DNA of 64,000 nt from Hymenolepis diminuta. Lineage: Eukaryota > Platyhelminthes > Cestoda > Cyclophyllidea > Hymenolepididae. Shown piece by piece: positions 1-10,428 of the stretch. A program made the translations under genes and the position numbers. Within the stretch, counting starts at the first letter, position 1, and the number at the start of each line of letters is the position of its first letter. The notes below the pieces were generated by a model. It saw only the letters and a list, made by a program, of their open reading frames with translations. It ran no database searches and had not been told where the DNA came from. The stretch spans positions 800,333-864,332 of the forward strand of contig CAADRB010000024.1 in the NCBI GenBank assembly GCA_900708905.1, given 5' to 3'.

Positions 1-680
1 GCCTAATCCAGTCGTGAGATTACAGATTTGGTATCGAAGGCTAACTGTCATTATGAGAATAAGAAAAAATCAAGTAGCAGAGCTGACTACTATTTGATCG
101 CTGCTCAGATCTGTTTGTTTAAAAATCTTGCCCTATGCAACAAGCGTGTAAAGAAGAAACTGGCCATACAACCACTATTCTTATTTCTGCGCTACCGGAT
201 GTGTACTTCCCTCAATTCAAGGCTCCCCAACCAAATGAGGAAAAATTTTTCCACGAATATAATTTTCAGAAACAATCGATATAGTTCAAAAATGGAAAAG
301 AGGGCGAAAATCAATGATATATTTATGTTTGAACGTATTAGGGCATTGATAGATTGAAAGATGATGACCTATTTACTTGTTGCAGCGATTATGTAAATGA
401 CCATAGAATTGACAGTTATTCTCATGAAGGATTCTTAATGATCTGCTAAACGTCAATTAAAAACTGTCAATTAGCACCTCCTTGAATTTCACAATTTAAA
501 TATTTTGGAGAACTTTTTTTATTTAATCGTGTCGTAATGACGGCGTGGCTTCCTGAAGATTTGAATTTCTGAAATTCTCCTTAAGGGTATGGAAGTGTTG
601 AAAGCCAAAAAAGTGTCATAGGTGATGATTCAGATAGTAACTCTAAGGTCATTATTGATACGTAGATAGTGAGACGCTTT
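1..680. other. Noncoding stretch upstream of the light chain gene
   Basis: AT-rich sequence. A 109-codon frame at 28-357 has no recognisable domain and a composition like its surroundings, so I treat it as chance. No RNA gene or repeat is supported here. Confidence 0.5.
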
Positions 681-734
681 CTGATTGGGGCACAGTCAGA
701 GCACATGTGCTTATGTGCGCTAATAGTTATTCTG

Positions 735-765
735 ATTGGTTAGATCGGTTATCGGAGCTATAAAT
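735..765 (+). promoter_or_regulatory. Core promoter of the dynein light chain gene
   Basis: A TATA box (TATAAAT, 759-765) lies 61 bases before the ATG, which suits a start of transcription near 790. An inverted CCAAT box (ATTGG, 735-739) lies just upstream, and a second ATTGG at 684-688 repeats the context CTGATTGG. This is seen by motif only; no transcription start has been mapped. Confidence 0.5.
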
Positions 766-825
766 TGCCTATGTGCGCAATTCTAGTGAGATTTTGGAGG
801 CTTTCTTGCCAAAACACAGACAAAC

Positions 826-1125
826 ATGTCCCGAATCGAAGTTGAATCTTTGAAGGCTGAGATGCCAAATGATATGAAAAAGTTCATCGTTGATCAGATC
901 GATGGTCCACTCCGTGAATTCAACAATGACTCCAGCCGTCCAGTAAAGCTTGAGCCAATTGTCAATCAACTCAGCCGAGCCCTCAAACAACGCTATGATG
1001 GAGTCTGGCAAGTCGTTATTCTTACCGGTTCCTACTCAGCGTTTTCTGCCTACACACCTGACCATCTTTATCACTTCAAGTACGGCCGATTTGTTGTTTT
1101 GGTTTGGCAATCCTCCACCTACTAG
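826..1125 (+). CDS. Dynein light chain, LC8-like (tegumental type)
   Basis: This single uninterrupted frame of 99 residues is a divergent LC8/DYNLL-type dynein light chain. LC8 proteins are small dimeric hubs that bind the dynein intermediate chain and many other partners; in flukes and tapeworms related light chains are numerous and often tegument-associated. The C-terminal half carries the family pattern: a helix ending in ALKQRYDGVWQVV (LC8: EFDKKYNPTWHCIV), then GSYSAFSAYTPDHLYHFKYG (LC8: GSYVTHETKHFIYFYLG), then a last hydrophobic strand VVLVWQSS. The usual LC8 length is about 89 residues, so there is a slightly longer N-terminal stretch. The ATG chosen is the first in the frame, about 60 bases after a TATA box, and the frame ends in TAG before an AATAAA. 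No intron is needed. It could be one member of a tandem or dispersed family; the exact subfamily cannot be fixed without an alignment. Confidence 0.88.
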   Translation: MSRIEVESLKAEMPNDMKKFIVDQIDGPLREFNNDSSRPVKLEPIVNQLSRALKQRYDGVWQVVILTGSYSAFSAYTPDHLYHFKYGRFVVLVWQSSTY

Positions 1126-1259
1126 ATTCATATTGGCTCATTTCTCATTTCCCTGTATGTTTGTCTCTCAAGGTCGTATATGTAGTGATAGCCATCTTTA
1201 AATTCCTTCAACCTCATCTATCCCCATGATGTTCTCTCTCCTTGAGTCATATTATATAA

Positions 1260-1265
1260 AATAAA
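1260..1265 (+). terminator. Polyadenylation signal, dynein light chain gene
   Basis: A canonical AATAAA hexamer lies 135 bases after the stop codon and is the first clear signal downstream. It implies a short 3' UTR and a transcript of roughly 500 bases. Confidence 0.5.
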
Positions 1266-2963
1266 TTTATTTCTGAAGGAATTTTTGCTATTTTGTACGT
1301 CTTTTGTCGCATTTTTACCAATTTAAAGTTATAATTTCGTGGAGAACTTTCGATCATACTTTCTTCTTCAAAGGAAACTGAAAATATTCAACTCAATCTT
1401 ATCTAATGCCTGAGCTCAAAATGTATTAACTATCAGTTTTAACTTAACTTGAGTAATTTTCAAACAATAGTTGAGTTTACATTGCAAGCATTGCGAAAAA
1501 TCAAACAGCTCGCTGGTTTTCAAGTTATTCCTCTCATTTCTAAACAGTCTTATATCACTATCACTACAGGTACGACTTACCTGGTAACAAAAAAGGTAGT
1601 ATAATAACTAGCGTTGTGAATGATGGCCATCAAACTTCGAAAGATGCATTGTTGCCTTGTAAGGGATACATGTTTAGTGCCAGAACCCTTTTGCATGATT
1701 GTATCGTCATAGTGACTGAGAAGAGACAAAATATTATCAAAGTGAAAAGATTTTTATCACTGACCTTCTCTTCGAAATAATGAATTTTAAAGAGATCAAA
1801 CTTATAATTCAGTTTTATTTAAAATTTAATTATCTTAGGAGTTTGGTACTCTGTTATGGAACCTGCGACCTAGAGATTTTTGTGATAAATTATGCTTTTG
1901 CTTCTTTAAGGATCATTCATAATTGTTGCACTCAAAAATAGGGTTTCTCAGTTTTGTTTAACTTGGCACTGTCTTCAACACTTGAATCATCGGAAGTCTA
2001 AATAGAGTGACCAATATTATTTTGTGACCTTAAGTTCAGGAGTGAAGAAAATAAGTCGAAAATCAACTGTTAACACTTTTTCTAAAATTATTTTTGTACT
2101 CTTATTTTATTTTTACTTAGAATATCACATCATCTAACTTAAGAACGCGTATAAACAGTAATTCAGAATATATTAAATTTGATAGTTTGGTTTTTTATCC
2201 GACCAATCACGGTTTGATTGTATTTCAATCAAACAAACGCAACTACATGATGCTAAGTATGTAAGATGCAACATTTTAAGGCTCTTTTAAGAATTAGTTC
2301 TTTAAGCTGACTGATCATACAGAGCTTATATAGCAATAATACCTGGTCATTGGGTATTTTAAAGTGTTGGCGATTCATTGAAAGGAAGCATTATGTGCAA
2401 GAGATTTAGGGATAAAAATTGCATAAAGTTCCAGTAGTAAGAAGAGATAGTGAATATTAAAGGAAACATTCACGAGAAAAATTCCACAGAGAAGGAATAA
2501 GCTAAGGACAAAATGACAAACAGAATTAGGTCATAGGTTCATCCATTGACATGAAATCTAACTAATTACGTTGACCCTTTCGTCTGCCACACTTTCAAAT
2601 TTGAAACATACGAAATAAAATTGGCATGTGTCGATCATTAGGAAAACAAAACATTTTCCGGAGAATCAGGTTTGTTGTATTTTTGATAGTTCGAATTATA
2701 GTTTTTTGCTCTCACTCCATCGTCATTTCACTAGTCATTATTATTTCCTGACACTCATCTTGAGTAGACGGGTACGTTGCTGGCACGAAAATCGAATTCC
2801 GCCACCCCCTCGCTAGTCAGTCTTTACCAATGCAGTTGACATTTCGTTTTAGTCATTTAAATGACTAGGCTAAAAGAAAAAATTAAGGAAATGCAAGATT
2901 TCAGGTGGTTTTCTGTGTGATACTAAATTTTCTTCTCCAGTTTAATCCATATATCAAACATTC

Positions 2964-2987
2964 ATACATATATGTATATATATACAT
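2964..2987. repeat. AT/ATGT microsatellite
   Basis: A short alternating purine-pyrimidine run of TA, CA and TG dinucleotides, seen directly. It is typical simple repeat in AT-rich intergenic DNA. Confidence 0.7.
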
Positions 2988-3289
2988 ACTTCAGCCGCGC
3001 ATTTGTAGGAGGGAAAATACGAGATTGCTTAGGGTCTCATTTGTGAAGAAATGAGATCATCACGACCTGATATTTTGTAAGAAAATGACTATTTTAATGG
3101 AATGCCTCACAGGTTAGTGGTATTTGATTAATCTATTCTATTCTATTAATTTTAATAAAATAAAGAAAAGGTCCTTTTAAAATAAAAAAACGTATTCTTA
3201 ACAATAATTTTAAATAAAATTTACCTCCTATAATACAAACATTTAGGTTTAGATCAGACTTTTATCTAGCGAAAGACTAAATTCATGTT

Positions 3290-3372
3290 CGAAAATCTAA
3301 AAATGACGGTGACGCCATCATCCAGTCTTTTGAATTTGATAAATTCGGATTACGTCTTCTTCCACGATCAGC
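3290..3372 (+). repeat. Dispersed repeat R3, copy A
   Basis: The stretch aligns by eye with 29800-29883, which lies in FCP1 intron 4, in the same orientation. Shared blocks include AAATCTAAAAATG, CAGTGGC/CGGTGACGCCA-type sequence, TCTTTTGAA and TTCGGATTACG/TTCGGATGTACG. Divergence is high, so it is an old copy. The element class is not recognisable. Confidence 0.45.
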
Positions 3373-6300
3373 TTAATGTGGATTGACTTGTGAAATGTAG
3401 ATTGCGAAAACGCAGGCAAATGCAAATCTTAACTTTTGAGAATCAGCACCCATCGTGCTCATCTAAATGCCCTTAAAGCTGTTCTTCAATTGAGGGGAAT
3501 GCTCCAGAATTTTTAAATCAATGAAAATCCTGTAAACCAAGTAATACCAACCGCAACTCGATATGAGCAGAAATAGTTTGGTTTCAAGATCTCCACATTT
3601 CACAAACCCCTAGGTTGTTCACTGGTAATACTTATTGGAAGCCATACACTTCTAACTTAATCCATATCTCTGAAAAGAACTATTGATTTTGTTGTAATCA
3701 TTTATTACCTGACTGGATCATACAGCCATCTCAGTTGATTGATGCGGGCTGACTCCTGCCAAGATGAGTTTGAACCGTCATTGTTACAAAGGCTTCACTT
3801 AATTCCTTTCTTCCCGAACTGTCTACGTTTTAGATAAAAGTGCATTTTGTCATCCTAGATACACAACTATGCACACGCTCATCACATCCGCATCTTTGAG
3901 CTCACGTACACAAATTCACAGTCCCTTTACCTCTCCTGATTTCTTATTCTTCACTCAATAAATCCTCCTTATCCTTACTATCTTGCCTTCTTCACATCTT
4001 GTTGTGTAGTGATGATCGTAGGAAGTAATAAGAGTGATGGTTCAGCTAGTCTTTTAGATACTAACCTATCACATACCTTCGTTTAACAGTTTAAAACAGT
4101 CAATAACAATGGATTATCTAAAACTCTACAACCTTATGGGATCTGCTCCTTTCATAAAGCAAGTAGAATTCGTCTGATAACAGAAGAAAGCGTACACTTG
4201 GGATTGACCAAGTCAAAACGATTGGTCAGTCACATCACTCCTATCCTTAGAGTAACGGAGGTATTCTTTATTCAAGTTGGGAATTGTCACAATTAATGGA
4301 TAATCGACATCCATCGTTTAATATAAGGTGGGACACGATATTTACAAGATAGAGCTGTGCACCATGACTGTTCGCTTTCGCGATAACGTTGTCCTGTAAC
4401 TCTTTTTTTCAAATTTAAATCCGTTTATTGATACTTTCTACCAGGAACCAGTCAATCAATTTAAATAAAAAATTTGACGCTACTAAATTATATGTTTTTG
4501 CATATGTTTATTGCACACTCATTGAGATCTAATATATTTTCTCCATTAAATTCTAATTGATAATTAAATATACATATGATTTATCGAAATTTCCCAACTA
4601 ACTCAGCATCATGCATCGATTTGTACAAATTAATATTGTCCTTCACAATTACTTCTCAATAAATCGTTCCCGCCACTTGTCTGGGTTGTTTGTTTGCAAG
4701 TGAAAAGTAACAGTCGACAGTGTTTTAATCCAAACGTTTACTCTCTCATGCCTTGGATACGGTAGGTCACGACAGTGAGTGAGAAGATTACTGCGTAAAA
4801 TCGGTTTTGAGCATTCCTCTTAAAAACGTGAATGCCTTGGGTTACGCATACATGAAAATTCTCACGATTAATTACTCGTTTAGGTGAAAAATTTTAACCA
4901 ATAGACAGGTTTATACTTAACACGGTTTTTATCAATATCAACATATGTAGCGGCTCAACTGCAATTTTCAGTTAAAGTGAGCTGTGTTGTATCAAAAATC
5001 ATCTTAGCTCATATTTTGGCCGCTAGAAGCAAGTATGCATAGTTTTGGCGCTTTTCTAGTTCCGTATATTAAATTATTATAATCAGACAATCAGAGAAAA
5101 CGCATTCTGGAGACTGCAACTGTGGATTCACTTGGGAACCTAACTGACAAATCCTGGACTCTGAATGTCGGAACATTGCAATCTGAAGCAGTGAAATGAG
5201 CTTATTAACTTAATCTTGCTCAAACTAAATTTAGACGTCAAATGAAGGGAAATATATTCAGTGTCATGGCATTATTCTCCATTTCCACTCTACCCACTGC
5301 CCTTTAGTCCTCTCTGGCTGTTTTACTGGTCTCTGTGTCCAGCTAATTTCCCAGAATGTAAATTGCGGAAAAATAGGGCTTTGTCTTAATTGGATTATTC
5401 GATCGCAACCAAATTCTTTCAGTTGAGTTATGTTTAGTTCGGACTGCATATTACGTTCAATTTAAGAAAGCTGGTCTTTGAACCTCAGTCAGGTCACATG
5501 CATTAACTCAACTTCCATTTAAGTTCGTTCCAACAGTCCTTAATTTGAACCTCCTTTTCTAAAACAGATGCATCTCTAACCCCACAGCCTTCATATTTAC
5601 TTCTTTGTTTTAGAATTTATTGGCTTCGCCTCAAATTCTAATAAGTGCACAGTAGCTCAAAGTAAGTTTCTTTGTATACAAGTTAGGTATTGAATAGCTG
5701 TTCAAAGACGAATCTGTACTGTTGAAAACTGAATCAGATATGTTTTGTTCCTTTAACGGATCTAGTAAAATTATGCGAACAGAATAAATCCCTCTCCATC
5801 GATTTATTCTATTACTGCTATTCAAAGAGTTCACCTCGAGTATGCACAACTTACGAAGTTTGTTAACGTAAAGGCTTTATCTCTCATCTCTGTTAATGTT
5901 AAAACTACAAACTACGGAATATCAGGTAAGATTATTTGCCTTCTCAACCATTGGAAGAACAAAGCTAGATTGAAGCGGGAAGATTGACCCTTCTTTATTA
6001 AGCAATCATCACTGAATTTCCTAGACGAATATTTGCTACAACCCAAGGAACGATCCGTGAATTTTCAATTCTGGGACGTGAAACTGTCCATTTATTAAAT
6101 ATTGTACAAACCGAGTCCAAAAATCAGAGTAAGTAAGGCTCTTTGATACCTTAACGTTGGCCTCTGTATCTTTTTGATCTCTCCTCTTTACCGTTTTTAG
6201 AACTTTCTGTTATTCTTTGACAGCTGCTTTCCACAATTAAAAGTTGTAAAATTTTTTGTTTATTACCGTGAATAATAATAATACTGTTATTCTGTCTTCG

Positions 6301-9300
6301 AATTTAGTCGTTTCACTGATACATCACTTTCTAGCAAGACATTTAATCGATTCTATTTATCCAAAGTTGTATGGTGTTACAAAGAGTAGTTATGTCCAGT
6401 GTTATGAAGTATGCTACAGTCGCTCAGATCCTAGAGGGAGAGGAGACAAAGATTAAACTAGACTAGATAAGTCCAGTAGCCGGACCAGACTAGCTCTATT
6501 GAAGCAATCAATAATCTATCAATACATTAAGAATTCGGTTGGATTGGAATTTGCCAGAGTAGCTCACACAAATAATTGATAGTTCATATTTGACGTGGTA
6601 GATTATGATTGACAGACAGCCGACTGATCGATGAATGATGACTACTCTCCTCATAACGTGACCTACCATGGTTATGATGTGCAAGCGATGTGCTGATGAC
6701 ATGGAATTCGATATTGTCCTTCCGGCAATATACGAAATATTGTTTCGCGTTCCCGCAGTATACCAAGGTTAGCCAATAAGCATCTCCGTAGCATCGCTGG
6801 GGTAGCAAAGATTTTTATTAGCGGCCACATACCGAGATTCCTTATAAATTGATACTTGTTAAAATAAATGCCTGACTGCCACAACACCAACTTGAGGTAT
6901 AATCCTAAACACCAATCGGAAAGATTGAATTACTTAAAGTTTATTATTTATTCTTCATTAACTGTGCAGTAAAGGCCCTCGATTTACATAAAATTTGCAC
7001 TTGCAGACTTGTGAAAATTTATCGTCCTTTAAGCTCTTGACCTAATAAAGTATGAAGCGATACATGGTATCACTTGTACAATTGCATTGTTTTTCCGCCA
7101 TTTTAAACCAACTTCCCAGTTTTTGAAGTGGGAGGTCTCTCTTTCTTCTTATTTGAAATGATCCAATATTACATAGGCCAGATTGAACTAATCCTGCAAG
7201 CAAATTTCAAAAATGGACTTTGTTGGTTAGTGAAGACTACTAAGTGAGAGGTCAAATCAAATCACGGCGTTGCTAATCTACTTGTGTACAATTATCGAAA
7301 CATCGAAATTGTTGAGAACATGATAGACAGAGACAATGCGTATAGCCTGTGATCAAGAGACTGGTTGCCGGCAACTGTTGAATTGAAAGTATCTCCATGG
7401 TGATTGGAATGTGTGCTGTCACCGATTCCTAGGCATTCATTCCGACTATATATATATAAGAGGATCTGGACGGTGGCACTGAGGATAGCGACCACAAGGT
7501 GATATAAAGGCTATCGCAACTCTTACTAAGGTACATTTTGTAATGCAATCAGCGGAACTTCATTAAGTAATAAATTTTTCCAAATATATAGCAACCTATG
7601 AAATGTCCGTTTATTGAAAATTGATGTCGCACGATTCAATAATAATTAAACTAAATAAGAGTAAAAAAAAAGGAGAAAATGGGATCTTTGAAGATAAAAT
7701 CCCTTTTTGTGGATGCTGAGCAATCGTACAGTAGACTGTTTCTTACTCTGTTTGTTCGCAGCAATACCAAACTAGCATGCCCAAAAATGTAATTGTTCGT
7801 GATGTCACTTTCTACTCAAGATGAGCACTAGAAACCACTTTCCTTAATTATTTAGGTTTTCTCCACAATCGGATATAGATAAAATATAATCGTTTCATAA
7901 CACTCGCATATGTAAACGAAATCTACGGGATCACGAATTTAGCTAATCTCATAGTCAAAAGTTTATGCTACGTTGAGAGGTATTGATAGAAAATCCTACT
8001 CACGCCTACAGATAAATGGAGTGCGAGTGAAGTTACAAAGTACAATCATGAGAAATGGAGTCAGTTTAGAGATGAGAAAAATTTTACAGCCTATCCCTGT
8101 CTAGGTTTTAACGAATATCTATGAAAGAACAGGGTGAAATGAAGCCTAGATAGCGACAAGCAGTGTTTCTTTTGAGAAGCTCTGACGTTTCTTTATTTTC
8201 GTGCTTACATATCACTAGATTTTTATCCGTATCGCAATCTCCTGTTTCTGAACTCCAGATCTAAAAGTCGTAACTGTTCTATTACTGCTATAAATAGTCA
8301 TAGTGGTATCATTCAACGTTCATCAACCTCTGGAATAAAGAAAAAATCGAAACTCTCAGCCTAGAAGCCAGGCAACATCATTTGTAAATATGAATGACAG
8401 AGCCGGATGATTGAGAAGCAATACACCATTTTAGAATCCAACAAGTTTAATTATTTCTTTCCTTTTACAAATGCAGTATAAGGTTTTATTTGAGACTTGA
8501 TTTGTATTTACATATTTGCCTGGAATCTTTTTAACCATTATTATAAAACCATTGACCTTGGGTTTTGTCTGATACTCTTTGACGGTCTTTTCACCAATCT
8601 GACCTCATAAGTTGGCAATGGTTCTTTACAAACTTTGCAATTGAACAGCTTCAATGTGATCTCGATGGTCTTTATCAAGAAACATTATATTGATAAAACG
8701 AGTTAGTAAGAAAGGAAGTAAAGTCTATAAAATATATATAAAAGGCGGAAATAAGGACCAAGAAGGATAACGATAACAAAGAACTAGAGGAAGCGACCAT
8801 CTTGCCAGCATGGTTACAATTTCCCACCACAAGCGAGCGACATGAAGTTGAATATATGCCATGATCTAGCCAATGAACATACTGACCTCCCAGGTTCAGC
8901 TACCCTATTGATCCACGCTCTGCGTCCATGTTACTCGTTGGCTGATGTGCGTGCTTTCGTTTGATTAACTTTGTTGTGGACCTACTTGTAGCGTACCTTG
9001 TGACCTTCAATAATGTGCTGATAACTGGGAATGTTGTCGAACATATAGTCATACTTGCTAATCGAAGATAACCTCGCTATCTAAAATGCTTCATCACTTT
9101 ACTCTGCTTTAAAGTGAACACACTGGCTAACCCCAATCTAGATCGGCCATCTATTAATATTTCTGGAACTTGACTCCCTAACCACGGATTTATTCAATAA
9201 TTCCCAACCTCTAACTTAGAGTAGGTAATTAGGCGGGTATGGAATGGAGCCTAGCCATCTCAAGCGTTTTTGCTAGCAGCTAAATATTATACAATGAAAC

Positions 9301-9489
9301 TACTCGTATGCTGCAACAAGCTCTTAAACATTTGGCGACTTTTATAGAGAATTACTCTTCATTTCCTTACTTATTATCAACAAATCGTGGTTCAGATTGC
9401 CATATCTGCTCCCTCAGACTCATAGGCTTCCTCAGTCTCCCTGACCCCTTTACCCCAACTGTCAGTTGCTTATCAATGAATAAAGAACA

Positions 9490-9755
9490 CGAAATCCATC
9501 AACCGCCTTTTCGTGCCACTTTTCGCCTCCCCCTCACACGTTGGGCTATCTTCGCTCAGTATTGACACTTCTTCTTTCTAATCCTTTCACCTTTCATTTA
9601 TTTTCAACCCTCCAATACGCGGTGGTCCATCCAACTCTCGGTCCTCTCACCCATGAGAGAATCTTTGTGCATTTCTAGCTTTAGAAAGATCATCATTTCT
9701 ATGAGGGATATCTAGCCTAACTTGTCTGGCTCCTAAACTAGCTTTATTCTAAGCT
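9490..9755 (+). repeat. Dispersed repeat R2, copy A
   Basis: A pyrimidine-rich stretch that aligns over about 260 bases with 43350-43620 in the same orientation. Matching anchors are TCAACCG, TTTCGCCT, TCGCTCAGTA(T/C)TGAC, a C/T-rich central tract, CTCTCAC, and TAGCTTTA near the end. Copies are diverged and carry small indels. No coding frame is shared. It lies just beyond the 3' end of FCP1. Confidence 0.55.
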
Positions 9756-9922
9756 TCAATCATCTCTACTCAACCTTAAGACTAACCTGCAAAGTGACCT
9801 GACCTATCCCTTCAACGGAGCTCCTCTTATGCAATATCAAGCATCTTTTTCTTTACATAATTTTTTCCCTTAGTAGTCCAAATTGAGTCAAAAACAGGCA
9901 CTTTTCCTTAAATCTCTTTTCA

Positions 9923-9928
9923 TTTATT
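9923..9928 (-). terminator. Probable FCP1 polyadenylation signal
   Basis: Read on the minus strand this is AATAAA, about 155 bases past the FCP1 stop codon. It lies at the edge of an ATT trinucleotide run, so it might be partly fortuitous. Confidence 0.45.
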
Positions 9929-9944
9929 ATTATTATTATTATTA
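9924..9944. repeat. (TTA)n trinucleotide microsatellite
   Basis: About seven perfect TTA/ATT units in the 3' flank of FCP1, seen directly. Confidence 0.85.
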
Positions 9945-10080
9945 CATATAAGAGTGCGCATATCATAATAATGGGGATGAATATAATACCAGCGAAAAGA
10001 GGTGAAAAACCTTACTCAAATACAGCATACAAATTCAACGAGGTCTTTTTACAGAAACGTTTTACACCCATTTTCATTAA

Positions 10081-10428
10081 TTAAGTAGCTACTTCTGTGT
10101 CACCCCCGTCATCTCCATCACTTTCATCCGAGGAAGAGCTGATCTCGGATCCAAAGAGACTCGCTTCTAGATAACCAGCAGCACCTAGAATGCTTTTCTT
10201 GGCCTTCATGCGTAATAGGGGGTTCTTCTTCGACAACCCGCCGTCTTCAGAATCATCGTCATTATCGCTTTCATCTCGACGGTTATCAACTTTCACTGTC
10301 TCTGGACGAAGAAGTTGCCTAGCTTCTTCAGCGTCGGCATAATCATAACCCTCTGGACAAGTGTTGAATTCCCGATTATCAGCTTCTACTTGTGAAGATA
10401 GATCTTGATTAGCTTGATGATGTGAGCC
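10081..10428 (-). CDS. CTDP1: FCP1 exon 14 (terminal exon)
   Basis: One hundred and fifteen codons plus TAA. It includes NTCPEGYDYADAEEARQLL, an acidic patch, the basic stretch RMKAKKSILGAAGYLEASLF, and a Ser/Asp-rich end SDGDDGGDTEVAT. Acceptor TTTTCTATTAG; an 81-bp intron precedes it. Confidence 0.82.
   Translation of the reverse strand, partial: GSHHQANQDLSSQVEADNREFNTCPEGYDYADAEEARQLLRPETVKVDNRRDESDNDDDSEDGGLSKKNPLLRMKAKKSILGAAGYLEASLFGSEISSSSDESDGDDGGDTEVAT

Larger units (their letters stand above)
1266..9480. other. Intergenic region between light chain gene and FCP1
   Basis: No coding exon is recognised. The stretch holds an AT-rich microsatellite near 2964, one copy of a repeat shared with 29800 (at 3290), and GC-richer patches at about 6420-6900, 7280-7500 and 8760-9090. 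The patches have no long frame and may be decayed mobile elements. A TATA-like run at 7447-7461 is followed by nothing gene-like. Confidence 0.5.

Noticed and set aside
675..690. CGCTTTCTGATTGG recurring in inverted form at about 46773
   Set aside because: The match does not extend beyond about 14 bases, so chance or a shared CCAAT context is enough.
950..1201. 83-codon plus frame overlapping the dynein light chain
   Set aside because: An out-of-frame shadow; the LC8 family match lies in the frame at 826-1125.
2307..2322. CTGATCATACAG also found near 63888 and, with one extra base, near 3715
   Set aside because: The flanks are unrelated in all three places, so I could not support a repeat family.
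5807..5822. TTCTATTACTGCTAT repeated at about 8278
   Set aside because: A 15-base match without extension is expected by chance in a window of this size and composition.
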